This document shows positions 52,171 to 61,281 of a stretch of 64,000 nucleotides of DNA, piece after piece. The stretch lies in the NCBI GenBank assembly GCA_965222125.1, contig CBDCTC010000006.1, positions 1,302,001 to 1,366,000 of the forward strand. Reading direction: 5' to 3'. Within the stretch, counting starts at the first letter, position 1; every line of letters begins with the position of its first letter. The DNA is from CAZENU01 sp965222125. GTDB lineage: Bacteria; Chloroflexota; Dehalococcoidia; Lucifugimonadales; CAZENU01. Position numbers and translations under genes: made by a program. The notes beneath the pieces are model-generated. The model did not search any database. It saw nothing but the letters and a program-made list of their open reading frames with translations, and had not been told where the DNA came from.

Positions 52171-53289
52171 ATGAAAGTCACCTCCGTGGAAGCCACCACC
52201 TGCGTCGTGCCGCTGGACGGCGGCATCGCCATAGCCACGCGCGCGCTGACAGAGCGCCACTACACGCTGGTCCGCGTTCGCACCGACTCGGGCGCGGAGG
52301 GCATCGGCTTCTGCTACGGCGGCAACCGGGGCGGCGCTCTCGCCACGCTCGCCGTGCGCGACCTTCTGCGCGACTCGGTCGTCGGCCGGGACCCGCACCA
52401 GGTCGAGGCTATCTGGAGTTCCATGTTCCGGGAGGCGCTGCTACAGGGCCGCCGGGGAGCCGTGCTCCGGGCTATCAGCGCGATCGACCAGGCGCTCTGG
52501 GACGCCGTCTCCAAGGAGGCCGGTCTGCCGCTCTACCAGTACCTCGGCGGCTACCGCGATGAGATGGTGCCCGCCTACGCCAGCGGCGGCTACTACGCCG
52601 ACGGCAAGACTCTCGACGATCTGGCCGACGAGATGCGCGGCTACCTCGATATGGGGTTCGAGGCCGTCAAGATAAAGGTCGGCGGCGTGTCCACCCGGGA
52701 AGACGCAGCGAGAATCGCGGCCGCCAGGGAGGCGGTCGGCCCCGACGTCCCGCTGTTCCTCGACGCGAACAATGCGTGGCCCGACGCCGGCAGCGCGATC
52801 AGGGCCGTGCGCGAGTGGGAAGAGTGGGACCCCGGCTGGATCGAGGAGCCCCTCATGCCCGACGACGTGCGGGGCCACGCCGAGGTCGCCTCGGCCGTGG
52901 CGACGCCCGTCGCGACCGGCGAGATCCACGCCACGCGCTGGGACTTCGCCAATCTCGTGGAGCGCGGCGCGGCAGCCATCCTGCAGCCGGACGCCGGCGT
53001 CTGCGGAGGCATCACAGAGTGGCGCCGCATAGCCGCGCTCGCGGCGTCCCACGACATCCCGGTCGCGCCCCACTGGCTGGCCGACCTGCACGTGCACCTC
53101 GTCGGCTCGACGCCCAACGCGACCTGGGTCGAGTACTTCCCGGACTTCACGGTGCTCAACCTCGGGATGCTGTTCTCGACCGCGCTGGAGGTCGTGCCGG
53201 GCGGTCTGGCCCTGCCTGGCGCCCCCGGCCTCGGCATCGAGCTCGACCAAGCCGCGGTAGCCCGCTACTCAGTCGACGGCTGGGGTTAG
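52171..53289 (+). CDS. enolase-superfamily (mandelate racemase subgroup) enzyme
   Basis: A 372-residue acid-sugar dehydratase or racemase-type enzyme. Catalytic K-x-K is in FEAVKIKVGG near residue 165; metal ligands are D in FLDANNAW near residue 196, E in WIEEPLMPDD near residue 221 and E in ATGEIHATRW near residue 246; the catalytic histidine is in VAPHWLADLHVHL near residue 297. All expected residues are kept. It abstracts a proton next to a carboxylate; the substrate is unknown. The N-terminal capping domain begins TSVEATTCVVPLDGG. It diverges from argJ. Confidence 0.88.
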   Translation: MKVTSVEATTCVVPLDGGIAIATRALTERHYTLVRVRTDSGAEGIGFCYGGNRGGALATLAVRDLLRDSVVGRDPHQVEAIWSSMFREALLQGRRGAVLRAISAIDQALWDAVSKEAGLPLYQYLGGYRDEMVPAYASGGYYADGKTLDDLADEMRGYLDMGFEAVKIKVGGVSTREDAARIAAAREAVGPDVPLFLDANNAWPDAGSAIRAVREWEEWDPGWIEEPLMPDDVRGHAEVASAVATPVATGEIHATRWDFANLVERGAAAILQPDAGVCGGITEWRRIAALAASHDIPVAPHWLADLHVHLVGSTPNATWVEYFPDFTVLNLGMLFSTALEVVPGGLALPGAPGLGIELDQAAVARYSVDGWG

Positions 53290-53542
53290 GTGTACTCTTC
53301 TCGGTGACGTTGTGTAGCCGCGTTTGCGCAAGACAGAAAGCGATCCCGAAGGCATAGTCCGCTCACGTAGTCGGCCGGTTGTTGTAGACTGAAGTCGGGA
53401 CGAATAGCTTTGACCACGGGGATGGCAATGTCGACCGATCCCCAAGACGGTATCACTGGCGCCAACGGCCAGAACAAGCTGCGGCCCCAAGATCGGGCGG
53501 TTCATGACTGGTACCGGTTCGTTCTATCCTTCCCGCCCCACC

Positions 53543-54710
53543 TAGTGTCCTGTCTCTGAAGTTAGTGGCATAAGTGTTCGGTAGCTGGTATTCTCCTGAG
53601 AGTTCATGTGAGGAGGATTCACATGCGTCTTGGTCGACCAACCCCACCGTTGACGCTCACCGACGATGAAAGGGAGACACTGGGACAGTGGGCGCGCAGG
53701 CCCAAGACGGCGCAAGCGTTGGCCCAGCGGGCCCGAATGGTTGTGGAATGTTCTAAGGGCAAGACGAACACCGCTGTGGCCGCGGAGTTGAGAGTGTCGC
53801 AAGCGACGGTTGGCAAGTGGAGGTCTCGGTTCTTGGAGAGTCGACTGGACGGACTGGTGGATGAAGCAAGGCCTGGCAGACCCCGCACTGTCACCGATGC
53901 TGACGTTGAGAGGGTCGTGACGCTGACCCTGGAGACCACACCGAAGGATGCTACACACTGGAGCACCCGGTCCATGGCCCGGCGTTCCGGTCTGAGCCAC
54001 AACACCGTGAGCCGCATCTGGCGTGCCTTCGCGCTGCAACCCCACCGCACCGAGACCTTCAAGCTGTCGGCGGACCCCCTCTTCATCGAGAAGGTGCGGG
54101 ATATTGTGGGGCTCTACCTCAACCCGCCGGACCGGGCGCTGGTCTTGTGCGTGGACGAGAAGTCCCAGATCCAAGCCCTGGACCGCACCAGGCCGCTTTT
54201 GCCCATGCGTCCGGGCCAGGCCGAGCGGCGCACCCATGATTACGTGCGCCACGGCACCACGTCCCTCTTCGCCGCTTTGGACGCCAGGACCGGTCAGGTG
54301 ATTGGCCAGTGCCACCGCCGCCACCGGGCCCTGGAGTTCCGCAAGTTTCTCGATGCCATAGAGTCCGAGGTGCCCGCCGAGTTGGACGTGCACCTGATTG
54401 CCGACAACTACGCCACCCACAAGACGGCGCTGATCCGGAACTGGTTCGCCAAGCGGCCCCGCTTCCATATCCATTTCACGCCCACCAGCGCCTCCTGGCT
54501 GAATCTGGTGGAGCGCTGGTTCGGTCTGCTCACCGAAAAGCAGTTGCGCCGGGGCGTGCATCAGAGCAGCGCCGAACTGGAGGCTGACATCTACCGCTAC
54601 CTGGACATCACCAACGAAGACCCCAAGCCCTTCGTATGGACCAAGACCGCTGACGAAATCCTGGCCAGCGTGGCCCGCTTTTGCCAGCGTACTTCGGGTA
54701 CAGGGCGCTA
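53543..54710 (+). mobile_element. IS630-family insertion sequence
   Basis: Flanked by TA (53543-53544 and 54709-54710), the usual IS630 target. The left end (TA)GTGTCCTGTCTCTGAAGT and the inverted right end (TA)GCGCCCTGTACCCGAAGT agree at most positions, continuing with TGGC. About 1.16 kb between the TAs with one transposase gene. The right TA forms part of the stop codon of the transposase and of the host dehydrogenase. Confidence 0.88.
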
Positions 54711-54711
54711 G
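53623..54711 (+). CDS. IS630-family transposase
   Basis: A 362-residue DDE transposase. The N-terminal helix-turn-helix part reads GKTNTAVAAELRVSQATVGK. Catalytic acids: D in VLCVDEKSQIQ, D in LIADNYATHK and E in NLVERWFGLL. All are intact, so the element may be active. The ATG at 53623 has GAGGAGG upstream. The stop codon TAG (54709-54711) is made of the target TA plus the first host base, so the element carries no stop of its own in this frame. Confidence 0.92.
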   Translation: MRLGRPTPPLTLTDDERETLGQWARRPKTAQALAQRARMVVECSKGKTNTAVAAELRVSQATVGKWRSRFLESRLDGLVDEARPGRPRTVTDADVERVVTLTLETTPKDATHWSTRSMARRSGLSHNTVSRIWRAFALQPHRTETFKLSADPLFIEKVRDIVGLYLNPPDRALVLCVDEKSQIQALDRTRPLLPMRPGQAERRTHDYVRHGTTSLFAALDARTGQVIGQCHRRHRALEFRKFLDAIESEVPAELDVHLIADNYATHKTALIRNWFAKRPRFHIHFTPTSASWLNLVERWFGLLTEKQLRRGVHQSSAELEADIYRYLDITNEDPKPFVWTKTADEILASVARFCQRTSGTGR

Positions 54712-55652
54712 TAGCCCTTCTGCTTGTCGATGATGCTGAGCATTGGGCGGCCTTCGACGAACCGGCGGAGGTTGTCGCAGAATAGCTCGACGAGCCTGCC
54801 GTTGCGGGCCGGGGAGCCGCCCGCCGCGTGCGGCGTCACGATCACATTGTCCATGTGCCACAGTGGGTGGTCGAGCGGCAGTGGCTCACGCGGCGTGACG
54901 TCGAGGCCCGCGCCGCCGATCAGACCGCCCTCCAGCGCCTCCATGAGCGCCGACTCGTCGACGATCCTGCCCCGGGTCACGTTGATCAGCAGCGCGTGGC
55001 TCTGCATCGCAGCGAACGCGGCGCGGTCGAACATGCCCTCCGTCTCGGGGGTCAGCGGCGCGCAGACGCCCACGATGTCGGACTCCCTCAGCAGGTCGTG
55101 GAAGCGGTCCATCTTCCAGCACGACTCAACCTGAGCGGGCGGCTCCACGTCCTCGGGGTCGACGGCGATCACCCGCATCCCGAACCCGCCGGCCAGCGCA
55201 GCCAGATGCCGGCCGGTGCCTCCGAGGCCGACGATGCCCATCGTGCGGCCCATCAGCTCCCACGACGCGTCGCGGATCGGCATGCGCTGGGCCCAACCGT
55301 GCTTGCGGACGGCGTGCGCGATCCCGCGGGTGAGCCCCAGGAGCAGCGCCATGGCGTGCTCCGCCAGATGGACGCCGACCGTCCCCTTGGCGCTCGTCAG
55401 CAGGACGTCGCTCTCGACGAACTCCGGGAAGAGCGACCCGTCCGCTCCGGCGCCGCCGGTCTGGACCCAGCGCAGCCTGTCGGCACGCCGGAACAGCTCC
55501 GGCGTGATGCCGCCGAGCACGACGTCGACCTCCGGCATCGCCTCCAGGGCCTCGCCCTGCGAGTCGTACTCCAGCAGGCTCACGCCGTCCGCGACGGAAG
55601 TGATCCGCTCTTTGTGCTCGTCTTCGAGATCAAGGTTCAGAAGGATGTTCAT
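54708..55652 (-). CDS. D-2-hydroxyacid dehydrogenase
   Basis: A 314-residue NAD-dependent enzyme. The dinucleotide loop is MGIVGLGGTGRHLAALAGGF near residue 139; catalytic residues are R in LLINVTRGRIVDE near residue 219, E in VTPREPLPLDHPLW near residue 254 and H in NVIVTPHAAGGSPARN near residue 272. It reduces 2-keto acids or oxidises D-2-hydroxyacids. GGAGGCACACT precedes the ATG at 55652. The stop TAG (54710-54708) is formed at the IS630 insertion point, leaving the normal end DKQKGY in place. Confidence 0.9.
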   Translation of the reverse strand: MNILLNLDLEDEHKERITSVADGVSLLEYDSQGEALEAMPEVDVVLGGITPELFRRADRLRWVQTGGAGADGSLFPEFVESDVLLTSAKGTVGVHLAEHAMALLLGLTRGIAHAVRKHGWAQRMPIRDASWELMGRTMGIVGLGGTGRHLAALAGGFGMRVIAVDPEDVEPPAQVESCWKMDRFHDLLRESDIVGVCAPLTPETEGMFDRAAFAAMQSHALLINVTRGRIVDESALMEALEGGLIGGAGLDVTPREPLPLDHPLWHMDNVIVTPHAAGGSPARNGRLVELFCDNLRRFVEGRPMLSIIDKQKGY

Positions 55653-55808
55653 AGTGTGCCTCCGTTCGTCGCCGAGCGCTCCCAGCAAAGCCGTCCGCCA
55701 CATTGTACGCCCGGTAACCGATAGCCGCAGCGGACCGCGCGGGTGTGCTGTCACCCTGGCGGTGCTGCAAGGACGGTTGCGCGCCGCCGCGTCGCCGAGT
55801 GTATCCTT

Positions 55809-55849
55809 TACCCGCGTGACAGGCTACTACTACCCGCGTGACAGGCTAC
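55809..55849 (+). repeat. 19-bp direct repeats, 22-bp period, before an enolase-superfamily gene
   Basis: TACCCGCGTGACAGGCTAC occurs exactly at 55809-55827 and at 55831-55849. The 22-bp period is two helical turns, so a dimeric regulator could bind both on one face. It lies 25 bp before the gene at 55874, in the gap divergent from the 2-hydroxyacid dehydrogenase. Confidence 0.85.
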
Positions 55850-55873
55850 GGAACGGCTATCAGGAGGGCTGAG

Positions 55874-57004
55874 ATGAAGATCACCGGCGTCAAGGTGTCC
55901 GTCTTCGAGACGGAGCGCGGTTCTAGGACTTTCGACCTCGGGCTGCTGCCCGGCATGGGCAGGGACAGGTGGATTCACCAGGGTGCGGTCAATGGGCCGG
56001 GGCGAGTGCACGTGATGCGCGTCACGACCGACGAGGGAATTGAAGGTATCTGCGACGTGCAGAGCTACCCGACGCCGATGTCCGAGACCTACCTCAAGCA
56101 GCTGCGTCACCTGGTCGTCGGCGAAAACCCGCTGCACCGCGAGCTGCTCTACCAGAAGCTCCACACCGGCACGCGATGGGTCTACTTCCTTCCGGGGTGG
56201 GCCGGGGCCTTCGACAACTGCCTGTGGGACATCGTCGGCAAGGCGGCGGGCCTGCCTGTCCACGCCATCATCGGCCGCGTCCGAGACTCCGCGCCCGTCT
56301 ACCTGAACATCGGCGGCGCGACCAGGGAGCTGGCCGCCGAGGACGCTGCCCGCGCGGTCGACGCAGGCTTTCCAGCGGTCAAAGACCACTTCTACCACTC
56401 TGTGAACGAGAACATCCAGTGGCTTCAGGCAGTCCGCGAGGCGGTCGGGCCGGACATCGACGCGATGCACGACCCGGTCGCGATCTACTCGTTCGAGCAG
56501 GCTGTCCGAATCGGCCGCGCCCTGGAGGAGCTCGACTACCGGTGGCTGGAGGAGCCGCTGCCGGAGCGTCAGCTCTCGAAGATGAAGGCGCTCTGCGACG
56601 CACTCGATATCCCCGTCCTGGCGCCCGAGACGATGATGAACGACGTCGACCTGTCGGCCCAATGGCTGATCGCGGGCGCCACGGACATGATCCGCGCGAA
56701 CGCGCGGAACGGGACCACGCCGGTGCTGAAGCTGGCCCACCTCGCCGAGCTGCACGGCACGGGGATCGAGCTGAACGGCACAGGGGGCCTCGGTGGCCTG
56801 GTGCACGCACACCTGCTCGTCAGCGTATCCAACACGACCTACTACGAGTACTTCGGCGGGGAGCACGAGCGGGGCTGCCGGGAGTACGGCATGACAAACC
56901 CCGTTCTGCCACACAAGGGCCGGATCGCCCCGCCGGACGGCCCGGGCTGGGGCGCGGAGTGGGATATGGACTACTTCGCGTCCAACGTGGCCGCGGAGAT
57001 ATAG
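55874..57004 (+). CDS. enolase-superfamily enzyme with a changed K-x-K motif
   Basis: A 376-residue member of the superfamily. The capping domain contains WIHQGAVNGPGRVHVMRVTT; in the barrel the usual K-x-K reads K-D-H (FPAVKDHFYH near residue 171). Likely metal ligands are D in IDAMHDPVAIY near residue 198, E in RWLEEPLPERQ near residue 227 and E in VLAPETMMND near residue 252. The usual His block near the end is replaced by GTGIELNGTGGLGGLVHAHL. The second lysine and C-terminal base differ, so chemistry may differ from classic members. GGAGGG precedes the ATG. The adenosine deaminase-like gene follows 13 bp later. Confidence 0.85.
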   Translation: MKITGVKVSVFETERGSRTFDLGLLPGMGRDRWIHQGAVNGPGRVHVMRVTTDEGIEGICDVQSYPTPMSETYLKQLRHLVVGENPLHRELLYQKLHTGTRWVYFLPGWAGAFDNCLWDIVGKAAGLPVHAIIGRVRDSAPVYLNIGGATRELAAEDAARAVDAGFPAVKDHFYHSVNENIQWLQAVREAVGPDIDAMHDPVAIYSFEQAVRIGRALEELDYRWLEEPLPERQLSKMKALCDALDIPVLAPETMMNDVDLSAQWLIAGATDMIRANARNGTTPVLKLAHLAELHGTGIELNGTGGLGGLVHAHLLVSVSNTTYYEYFGGEHERGCREYGMTNPVLPHKGRIAPPDGPGWGAEWDMDYFASNVAAEI

Positions 57005-57017
57005 GGCCAAGCCGCGG

Positions 57018-58005
57018 ATGCGCTCGATGCCCGCACGACAGGTCCCGAAAGCCGACATCCATCGGCACGCCGAGACGTACGCTCATCTCGACCGGCTGAT
57101 CGCCGCGCGCGACGGCCGGCCTCCCTACGACTGGGAAGGCTCGGTCGAGCGCCTTGCCGAGCTGCCTCCGGGGATGCCGCGCCTCGCCCGACTGAACGGC
57201 GACCTCGACACCGCTGCGCTCCATCCCATCGCGGTGAGCTACGTGCGCTTCGTCGAATACACGACGGCTATCATGAGAGATGCCGCGAGCGACGGCGCCG
57301 TGCTACTCGAGATACGGTTTGGGGTTGGCGCCGGGCTTGGGCCGGACCACATGTCGCTGTTCCGTGAGGCGGAGCGTCGCGTCCGCGAGGAGTACCCCGA
57401 CTTCCACGCCGAGGCGATCGGGCTGATGCGTCCGACGCCCGACGAGGCCGACGCGTTCGAGACATGTCTGAGCGCACGGGAGCAGGGACTCGCGGGGATC
57501 GATTTCGTCCCGGACCCCTTGGATACGGAGGCCGACTGGACGGTGGCCTACCGGTGGGCGGAGCGCGCGGCCGAGGCGGGCCTGGGCATAACCGCCCATG
57601 CGGCGGAGTTCTCGACCGCCAACCTCGCAGCCGCACTGCGGATGCCGGGCATCACCCGGATCGGCCACGGCGTGTACGCGGCCGCCGGGGATGAGCTGCT
57701 GCGGCAGGTCGTAGGCTCCGGGGTCACCGTCGAGTGCTGCCTCACGTCGAACGTAGTCCTGGGCGCCGTGCCGTCGCTGGAAGAGCACCCGATCCGCGAT
57801 TTCGTGGAGGCGGGTGTGCCGGTAACTCTGTGTACGGACGACCCCGTGCGCCTCTGCACCGACATCGCCCGTGAGTACGAGCGGGCCGAGTCCCTGGGCT
57901 TCGGAACGGACGACCTGCGGGCGTTCACCCGGAACGGCGTCCTCGCCTCCTTCACGTCGCCCCGAGCGCAAGTCGGCGCTACTCGGCCTCCTCGACGACG
58001 AGTAG
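57018..58005 (+). CDS. adenosine deaminase-family protein with a 3' frameshift
   Basis: Amidohydrolase-fold deaminase. Metal and catalytic residues: H15-R-H17 in KADIHRHAET, H in ITAHAAEFS near residue 195, HGV in IGHGVYAA near residue 215, and DD in LCTDDPVRL near residue 275. The frame is good up to GVLASFTSP (about 57960). There, a run of four C (57960-57963) seems one base too long; removing one C gives the expected tail ERKSALLGLLDDE and a stop at 58003-58005. As written, the frame runs to 58217 with a proline/arginine-rich tail antisense to the next gene. Either a sequence error or a recent mutation. Confidence 0.8.
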
Positions 58006-58041
58006 CCGGCCTCGCAGGCCCGGCGCGTAACCCTCGGCCGG

Positions 58042-59097
58042 CTATCGCAGCTCTGAGGGAAGCGGTATCTCGAACCTCTCTGCGGCTGCCTTCAGGCTGT
58101 CGACCGTGCCCGGCGGCAGCGGGATGCCGCTGGCCAGCCGCTCCTCGTAGACGCGGTCTTCGGGCTCGCCGGGGACCATTATCTCGTCGACGCCGTCCGC
58201 CCGCGGCAGCGCCTTGATGCCCTCGATCAGCGTGTCCACCTCGCGCTTGTACTCGTCGACGTCGGTGAACGTGCCAATGTCTACCGCGGCCAGGACGCTG
58301 TTCTGCATGCCGCGCCTGACGTCGCGTGTGCCGTGGAGCACCGGGGACAGCAGGGCGTTGCCGGCCATCAGGCTCGTCAGGCACTCGAACAGCATGGCCA
58401 TACCGGAGCCCTTGGGCCCGCCGAAAGGCAGAAGCGGGCCCGCCTGCTTCGGATCGGTCGTCGGCTTCCCCTCCGCGTCGAGCGCCCAGGTGTCGGGGAT
58501 CGACACGCCCTTGTCGATGGCGAGCGACAGCTTGCCGCCCGCGGCGACGCTCGTCGCCATGTCGAGCACGAGCGGCCCCAGCCTGTCGCCGGGCACCGCG
58601 ATCGAGATCGGGCTGTTGTGCACACCGGCGACCTTCGCGCCGGCGGGGGCCATGTTCGGCGGGCTGCAAACGATGGCGATGCCCGCCATGCCGGCCCTGG
58701 CCGCCATCAGCGAGTAGTACGCCATCGCGCCCTGGTGCGTCGTGTTGCGTATCAGGCACCAGCCCATGCCGGCTTCCCTGGCCTTGGCTATCGTCCGCTC
58801 CATCGCCATGGTCGTCACCACCGGGCCGAAGGCGAAGTCGCCCTCGATCACGATCGTCGCGGCCGTTTCGCTCTCGACGCGTACGTCCGGAGTCGTGTTC
58901 ATGATGCCGGTGTCCACCCATTCGAGGTAGAGCGGAATGCGGAGCACCCCGTGCGAGTCGACCCCGCGCAGGTTCGCCCAGACGAGTACCTCGGCCTCCG
59001 TCTCGGCGTCTCCGCGTTCCAGGCCGGCCCGATTGAAGACCTCTGTCGTGAACTCTCGCAGTACCGTCGCGTCGACGATGACGTCGCCCGCTGCCAT
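58042..59097 (-). CDS. Ldh-family (malate/L-lactate dehydrogenase type 2) oxidoreductase
   Basis: A 351-residue NAD(P)-dependent enzyme of the YlbC/MdhII fold, unrelated to classic LDH. LRGVDSHGVLRIPLYLEWVD near residue 43 carries the catalytic histidine; RNTTHQGAMAYYSLMAARAG near residue 117 and FGGPKGSGMAMLFECLTSLM near residue 225 are family blocks. It works on ureidoglycolate, 2-ketoacids or sugar-acid derivatives, and the context (enolase-type and hydroxyacid dehydrogenases) fits acid catabolism. It converges with the deaminase gene. Confidence 0.9.
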   Translation of the reverse strand: MAAGDVIVDATVLREFTTEVFNRAGLERGDAETEAEVLVWANLRGVDSHGVLRIPLYLEWVDTGIMNTTPDVRVESETAATIVIEGDFAFGPVVTTMAMERTIAKAREAGMGWCLIRNTTHQGAMAYYSLMAARAGMAGIAIVCSPPNMAPAGAKVAGVHNSPISIAVPGDRLGPLVLDMATSVAAGGKLSLAIDKGVSIPDTWALDAEGKPTTDPKQAGPLLPFGGPKGSGMAMLFECLTSLMAGNALLSPVLHGTRDVRRGMQNSVLAAVDIGTFTDVDEYKREVDTLIEGIKALPRADGVDEIMVPGEPEDRVYEERLASGIPLPPGTVDSLKAAAERFEIPLPSELR

Positions 59098-59211
59098 GGC
59101 GTCCTCCCTTTGCTGTCGTGGGCGACAGGGATATCAGATAACGGCGGCTCGTTCAAGTCCGCGGAAGGGTTACAATGGCGGGGCGGCAATGCCCCTTCAG
59201 GGGAGGTTGAC

Positions 59212-60483
59212 ATGGCTGACAGGAAACTCCGGCGGGGCGTATCGATAGTCGGCAGTGCCGTATCCCGGTTCGGCGCCTTCCCGGACAAGAGCTCCCGGGA
59301 CCTGATGGCGGACGCCTACTCCGAGGCGGTCGAGTCGGTGGACAAGGGCTTCGACCCCGAGGACATCGAGGCGCTCTACATCGGCAACTTCACGGCGGAC
59401 CTGTTCGAGGGGCAGTCGCACCTGGGCCACGTGATGGCGGACCACCTCGGCCTGACGCCGCGCCCAGCGACGCGGGTCGAGGGCGCGTGCGCCAGCAGCA
59501 GCCTGGCGTTCCGGCAGGGCGTCATGGCCATCGCCTCCGGCCTCCACGATGTCGTGATGGTCAGCGGAGTGGAGAAGATGACCGACGCCTCCGCGGCGGA
59601 AGTGCAGTCGCACCTCGCCGTGGCCGGCGACGTGGCGATGGAGGTCAACCAGGCCGGCTTCACCTTCCCCGCGTTCTACGCGGCGATGGCGTCGGCCTAC
59701 ATGGCCCGCTACGGGGCGACGCCCGAGCACTTCATGCACGTGGCCATCAAGAACCACGAGAATGGCGCACTTAACCCCAAGGCCCAGTTCAACGAGTCGC
59801 TTCGGGACACCATGGACCGACGCGTGAAGCGCGCCGCCGAGCGCGGCGAGCCGGCCCCGGAGTGGCGCGACGAGATCGACTTCCTCAGCGACGAGAAGGC
59901 CAACCCGATGGTAGCGTGGCCGCTGCGCCTGTTCGACTGCTCCCCGGTGACCGACGGCGCGTCCTGCATGCTGCTCGTCGCCGACGAGATCGTAGGCAGC
60001 TTCACCGACCGCCCGGTGGCCGTGGCCGCCAGCTCGCAGGCCAGCGCGGGCCCCTTCGGCGCCTGGGGCGGCGACATCACCTCGCTTCCTGCGGCGAGGG
60101 AGGCGGCCAGGGGAGCCTACGAGATGGCAGGCGTCTCGCCCGACGACATCGACATCGCCGAGGTCCACGACTGCTTCACGCCGGCCGAGGTGCTGGCGAT
60201 CGAGGACGTGGGCTTCTTCCCGGCCGGACAGGGCGCCTTCGCGGCGGCCGAGGGCCTGACGACGCGGGACTCGGACAGGCCAGTCAACGTCTCCGGCGGG
60301 CTCAAGGCCAAGGGCCACCCCGTCGGCGCGACCGGCATCGCCCAGATGCACGAGATCTGGACGCAGCTCCGCGGCGGCGCAGGCGACAGGCAGATTACGC
60401 ACAAGGACCTTCGGCTCGGCTTGACGCACAACGCGGGCGGGACCGGGGGCACCTGCGCGGTCCACATCCTGGAGCGGCGATGA
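59212..60483 (+). CDS. thiolase family protein (SCP2-type)
   Basis: A 423-residue acetyl-CoA acyltransferase-like enzyme. Active residues: C93 in VEGACASSSLAF, H in DIAEVHDCFTPAE near residue 320 and H in LKAKGHPVGATGIAQMHE near residue 367; the final cysteine is in GTGGTCAVHIL. GGGGAGG lies 6 bases before the ATG. A DUF35 partner follows one base after the stop. Such pairs are common in beta-oxidation and in steroid or branched acyl-CoA pathways. The substrate is unknown. Confidence 0.9.
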   Translation: MADRKLRRGVSIVGSAVSRFGAFPDKSSRDLMADAYSEAVESVDKGFDPEDIEALYIGNFTADLFEGQSHLGHVMADHLGLTPRPATRVEGACASSSLAFRQGVMAIASGLHDVVMVSGVEKMTDASAAEVQSHLAVAGDVAMEVNQAGFTFPAFYAAMASAYMARYGATPEHFMHVAIKNHENGALNPKAQFNESLRDTMDRRVKRAAERGEPAPEWRDEIDFLSDEKANPMVAWPLRLFDCSPVTDGASCMLLVADEIVGSFTDRPVAVAASSQASAGPFGAWGGDITSLPAAREAARGAYEMAGVSPDDIDIAEVHDCFTPAEVLAIEDVGFFPAGQGAFAAAEGLTTRDSDRPVNVSGGLKAKGHPVGATGIAQMHEIWTQLRGGAGDRQITHKDLRLGLTHNAGGTGGTCAVHILERR

Positions 60484-60484
60484 G

Positions 60485-60898
60485 ATGGCCGGGCAAGAAC
60501 TGACGCTCGCCCTGTACCGGCGCAACCTCGCGGATGGCAGGCTTACCGGCGCGCGATGCCTCGAGTGCGGCGAGCTCACCCTGCCGCCGAAGCCCTTCTG
60601 TCCGCGCTGTCACGCCAACCGGATGGAGGCAGTCGACTTCAGCGGCGAGGGCGCCGTGACAGGCTTCACCTCCGTCTTCGTGCCGGGCCCTGACATGGCC
60701 TCCAAGGGATACGGCCGCCGCAACCCGTACGTTGCCGCGCTCGTCACGCTCGTCGAGGGCCCCGGCGTGGCGGCACGCATCGCGGCCCCCGACCCGAGCG
60801 CCCCCGACGGCGGAGTCCGCGTCGGAATGCCCGTGGTAGCTGACTTCATCACCGAAGGCGACGACGAGTCGGTCTCCCTGGTCTTCCGGCCCGTGTAA
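60485..60898 (+). CDS. Zn-ribbon/OB-fold protein (DUF35), thiolase partner
   Basis: A 137-residue protein. The zinc ribbon CLEC...CPRC occurs at residues 25-42 (ARCLECGELTLPPKPFCPRC), then an OB fold (EGAVTGFTSVFVPGPDM onward). DUF35 proteins form complexes with SCP2-type thiolases or aldolases and carry CoA-linked intermediates. The gene lies one base after the thiolase stop, so the complex is likely. Confidence 0.9.
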   Translation: MAGQELTLALYRRNLADGRLTGARCLECGELTLPPKPFCPRCHANRMEAVDFSGEGAVTGFTSVFVPGPDMASKGYGRRNPYVAALVTLVEGPGVAARIAAPDPSAPDGGVRVGMPVVADFITEGDDESVSLVFRPV

Positions 60899-60924
60899 AG
60901 GCAACCGAGGAGGCCCGCGAAGGG

Positions 60925-61167
60925 ATGTTCGAGGAACACGACCAAGTCGTCCTTACCGCCGACGTGACCGGGGACGGCGGCGAGGAGTTGAAGCCTGGCG
61001 ATGTCGGCGTGATCGTTCACGTTCACCCCGGCGGCGAACCCTTCGTGGCGGAGTTCACCACCCTCGACGGCGACACTATCGCCCTCGCCACCGTTCTGCC
61101 TTCTCAGGTCCGCCCGATAACCGGCGCAGACGTAACACACGCCCTTATCGTGGAGACGGCTGTCTGA
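60925..61167 (+). CDS. DUF4926-like small protein
   Basis: An 80-residue protein with DQVVLTADVTGDGGEELKPG, DVGVIVHVHPGGEPFVAEFT and a VLPSQVRPI end. This is the pattern of DUF4926, small beta-barrel proteins often near toxin-antitoxin genes. It lies 26 bp after the DUF35 gene and 114 bp before a FitAB pair. Function unknown. Confidence 0.75.
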   Translation: MFEEHDQVVLTADVTGDGGEELKPGDVGVIVHVHPGGEPFVAEFTTLDGDTIALATVLPSQVRPITGADVTHALIVETAV

Positions 61168-61281
61168 TCGCCAGCCATCCGGGGCCCCAACACGCACTGA
61201 GGAGTCCGGGACGAAGAGCCGGGCGACCGGGGGCATCGCCGGGAGCTGGCGTTGCGCTGGCGTTGATGCTATTATGACATC

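Noticed and set aside
58006..58217. C-terminal 70 residues of the deaminase-like frame
   Set aside because: They are proline/arginine-rich, antisense to the Ldh-type gene, and follow a probable one-base homopolymer error.
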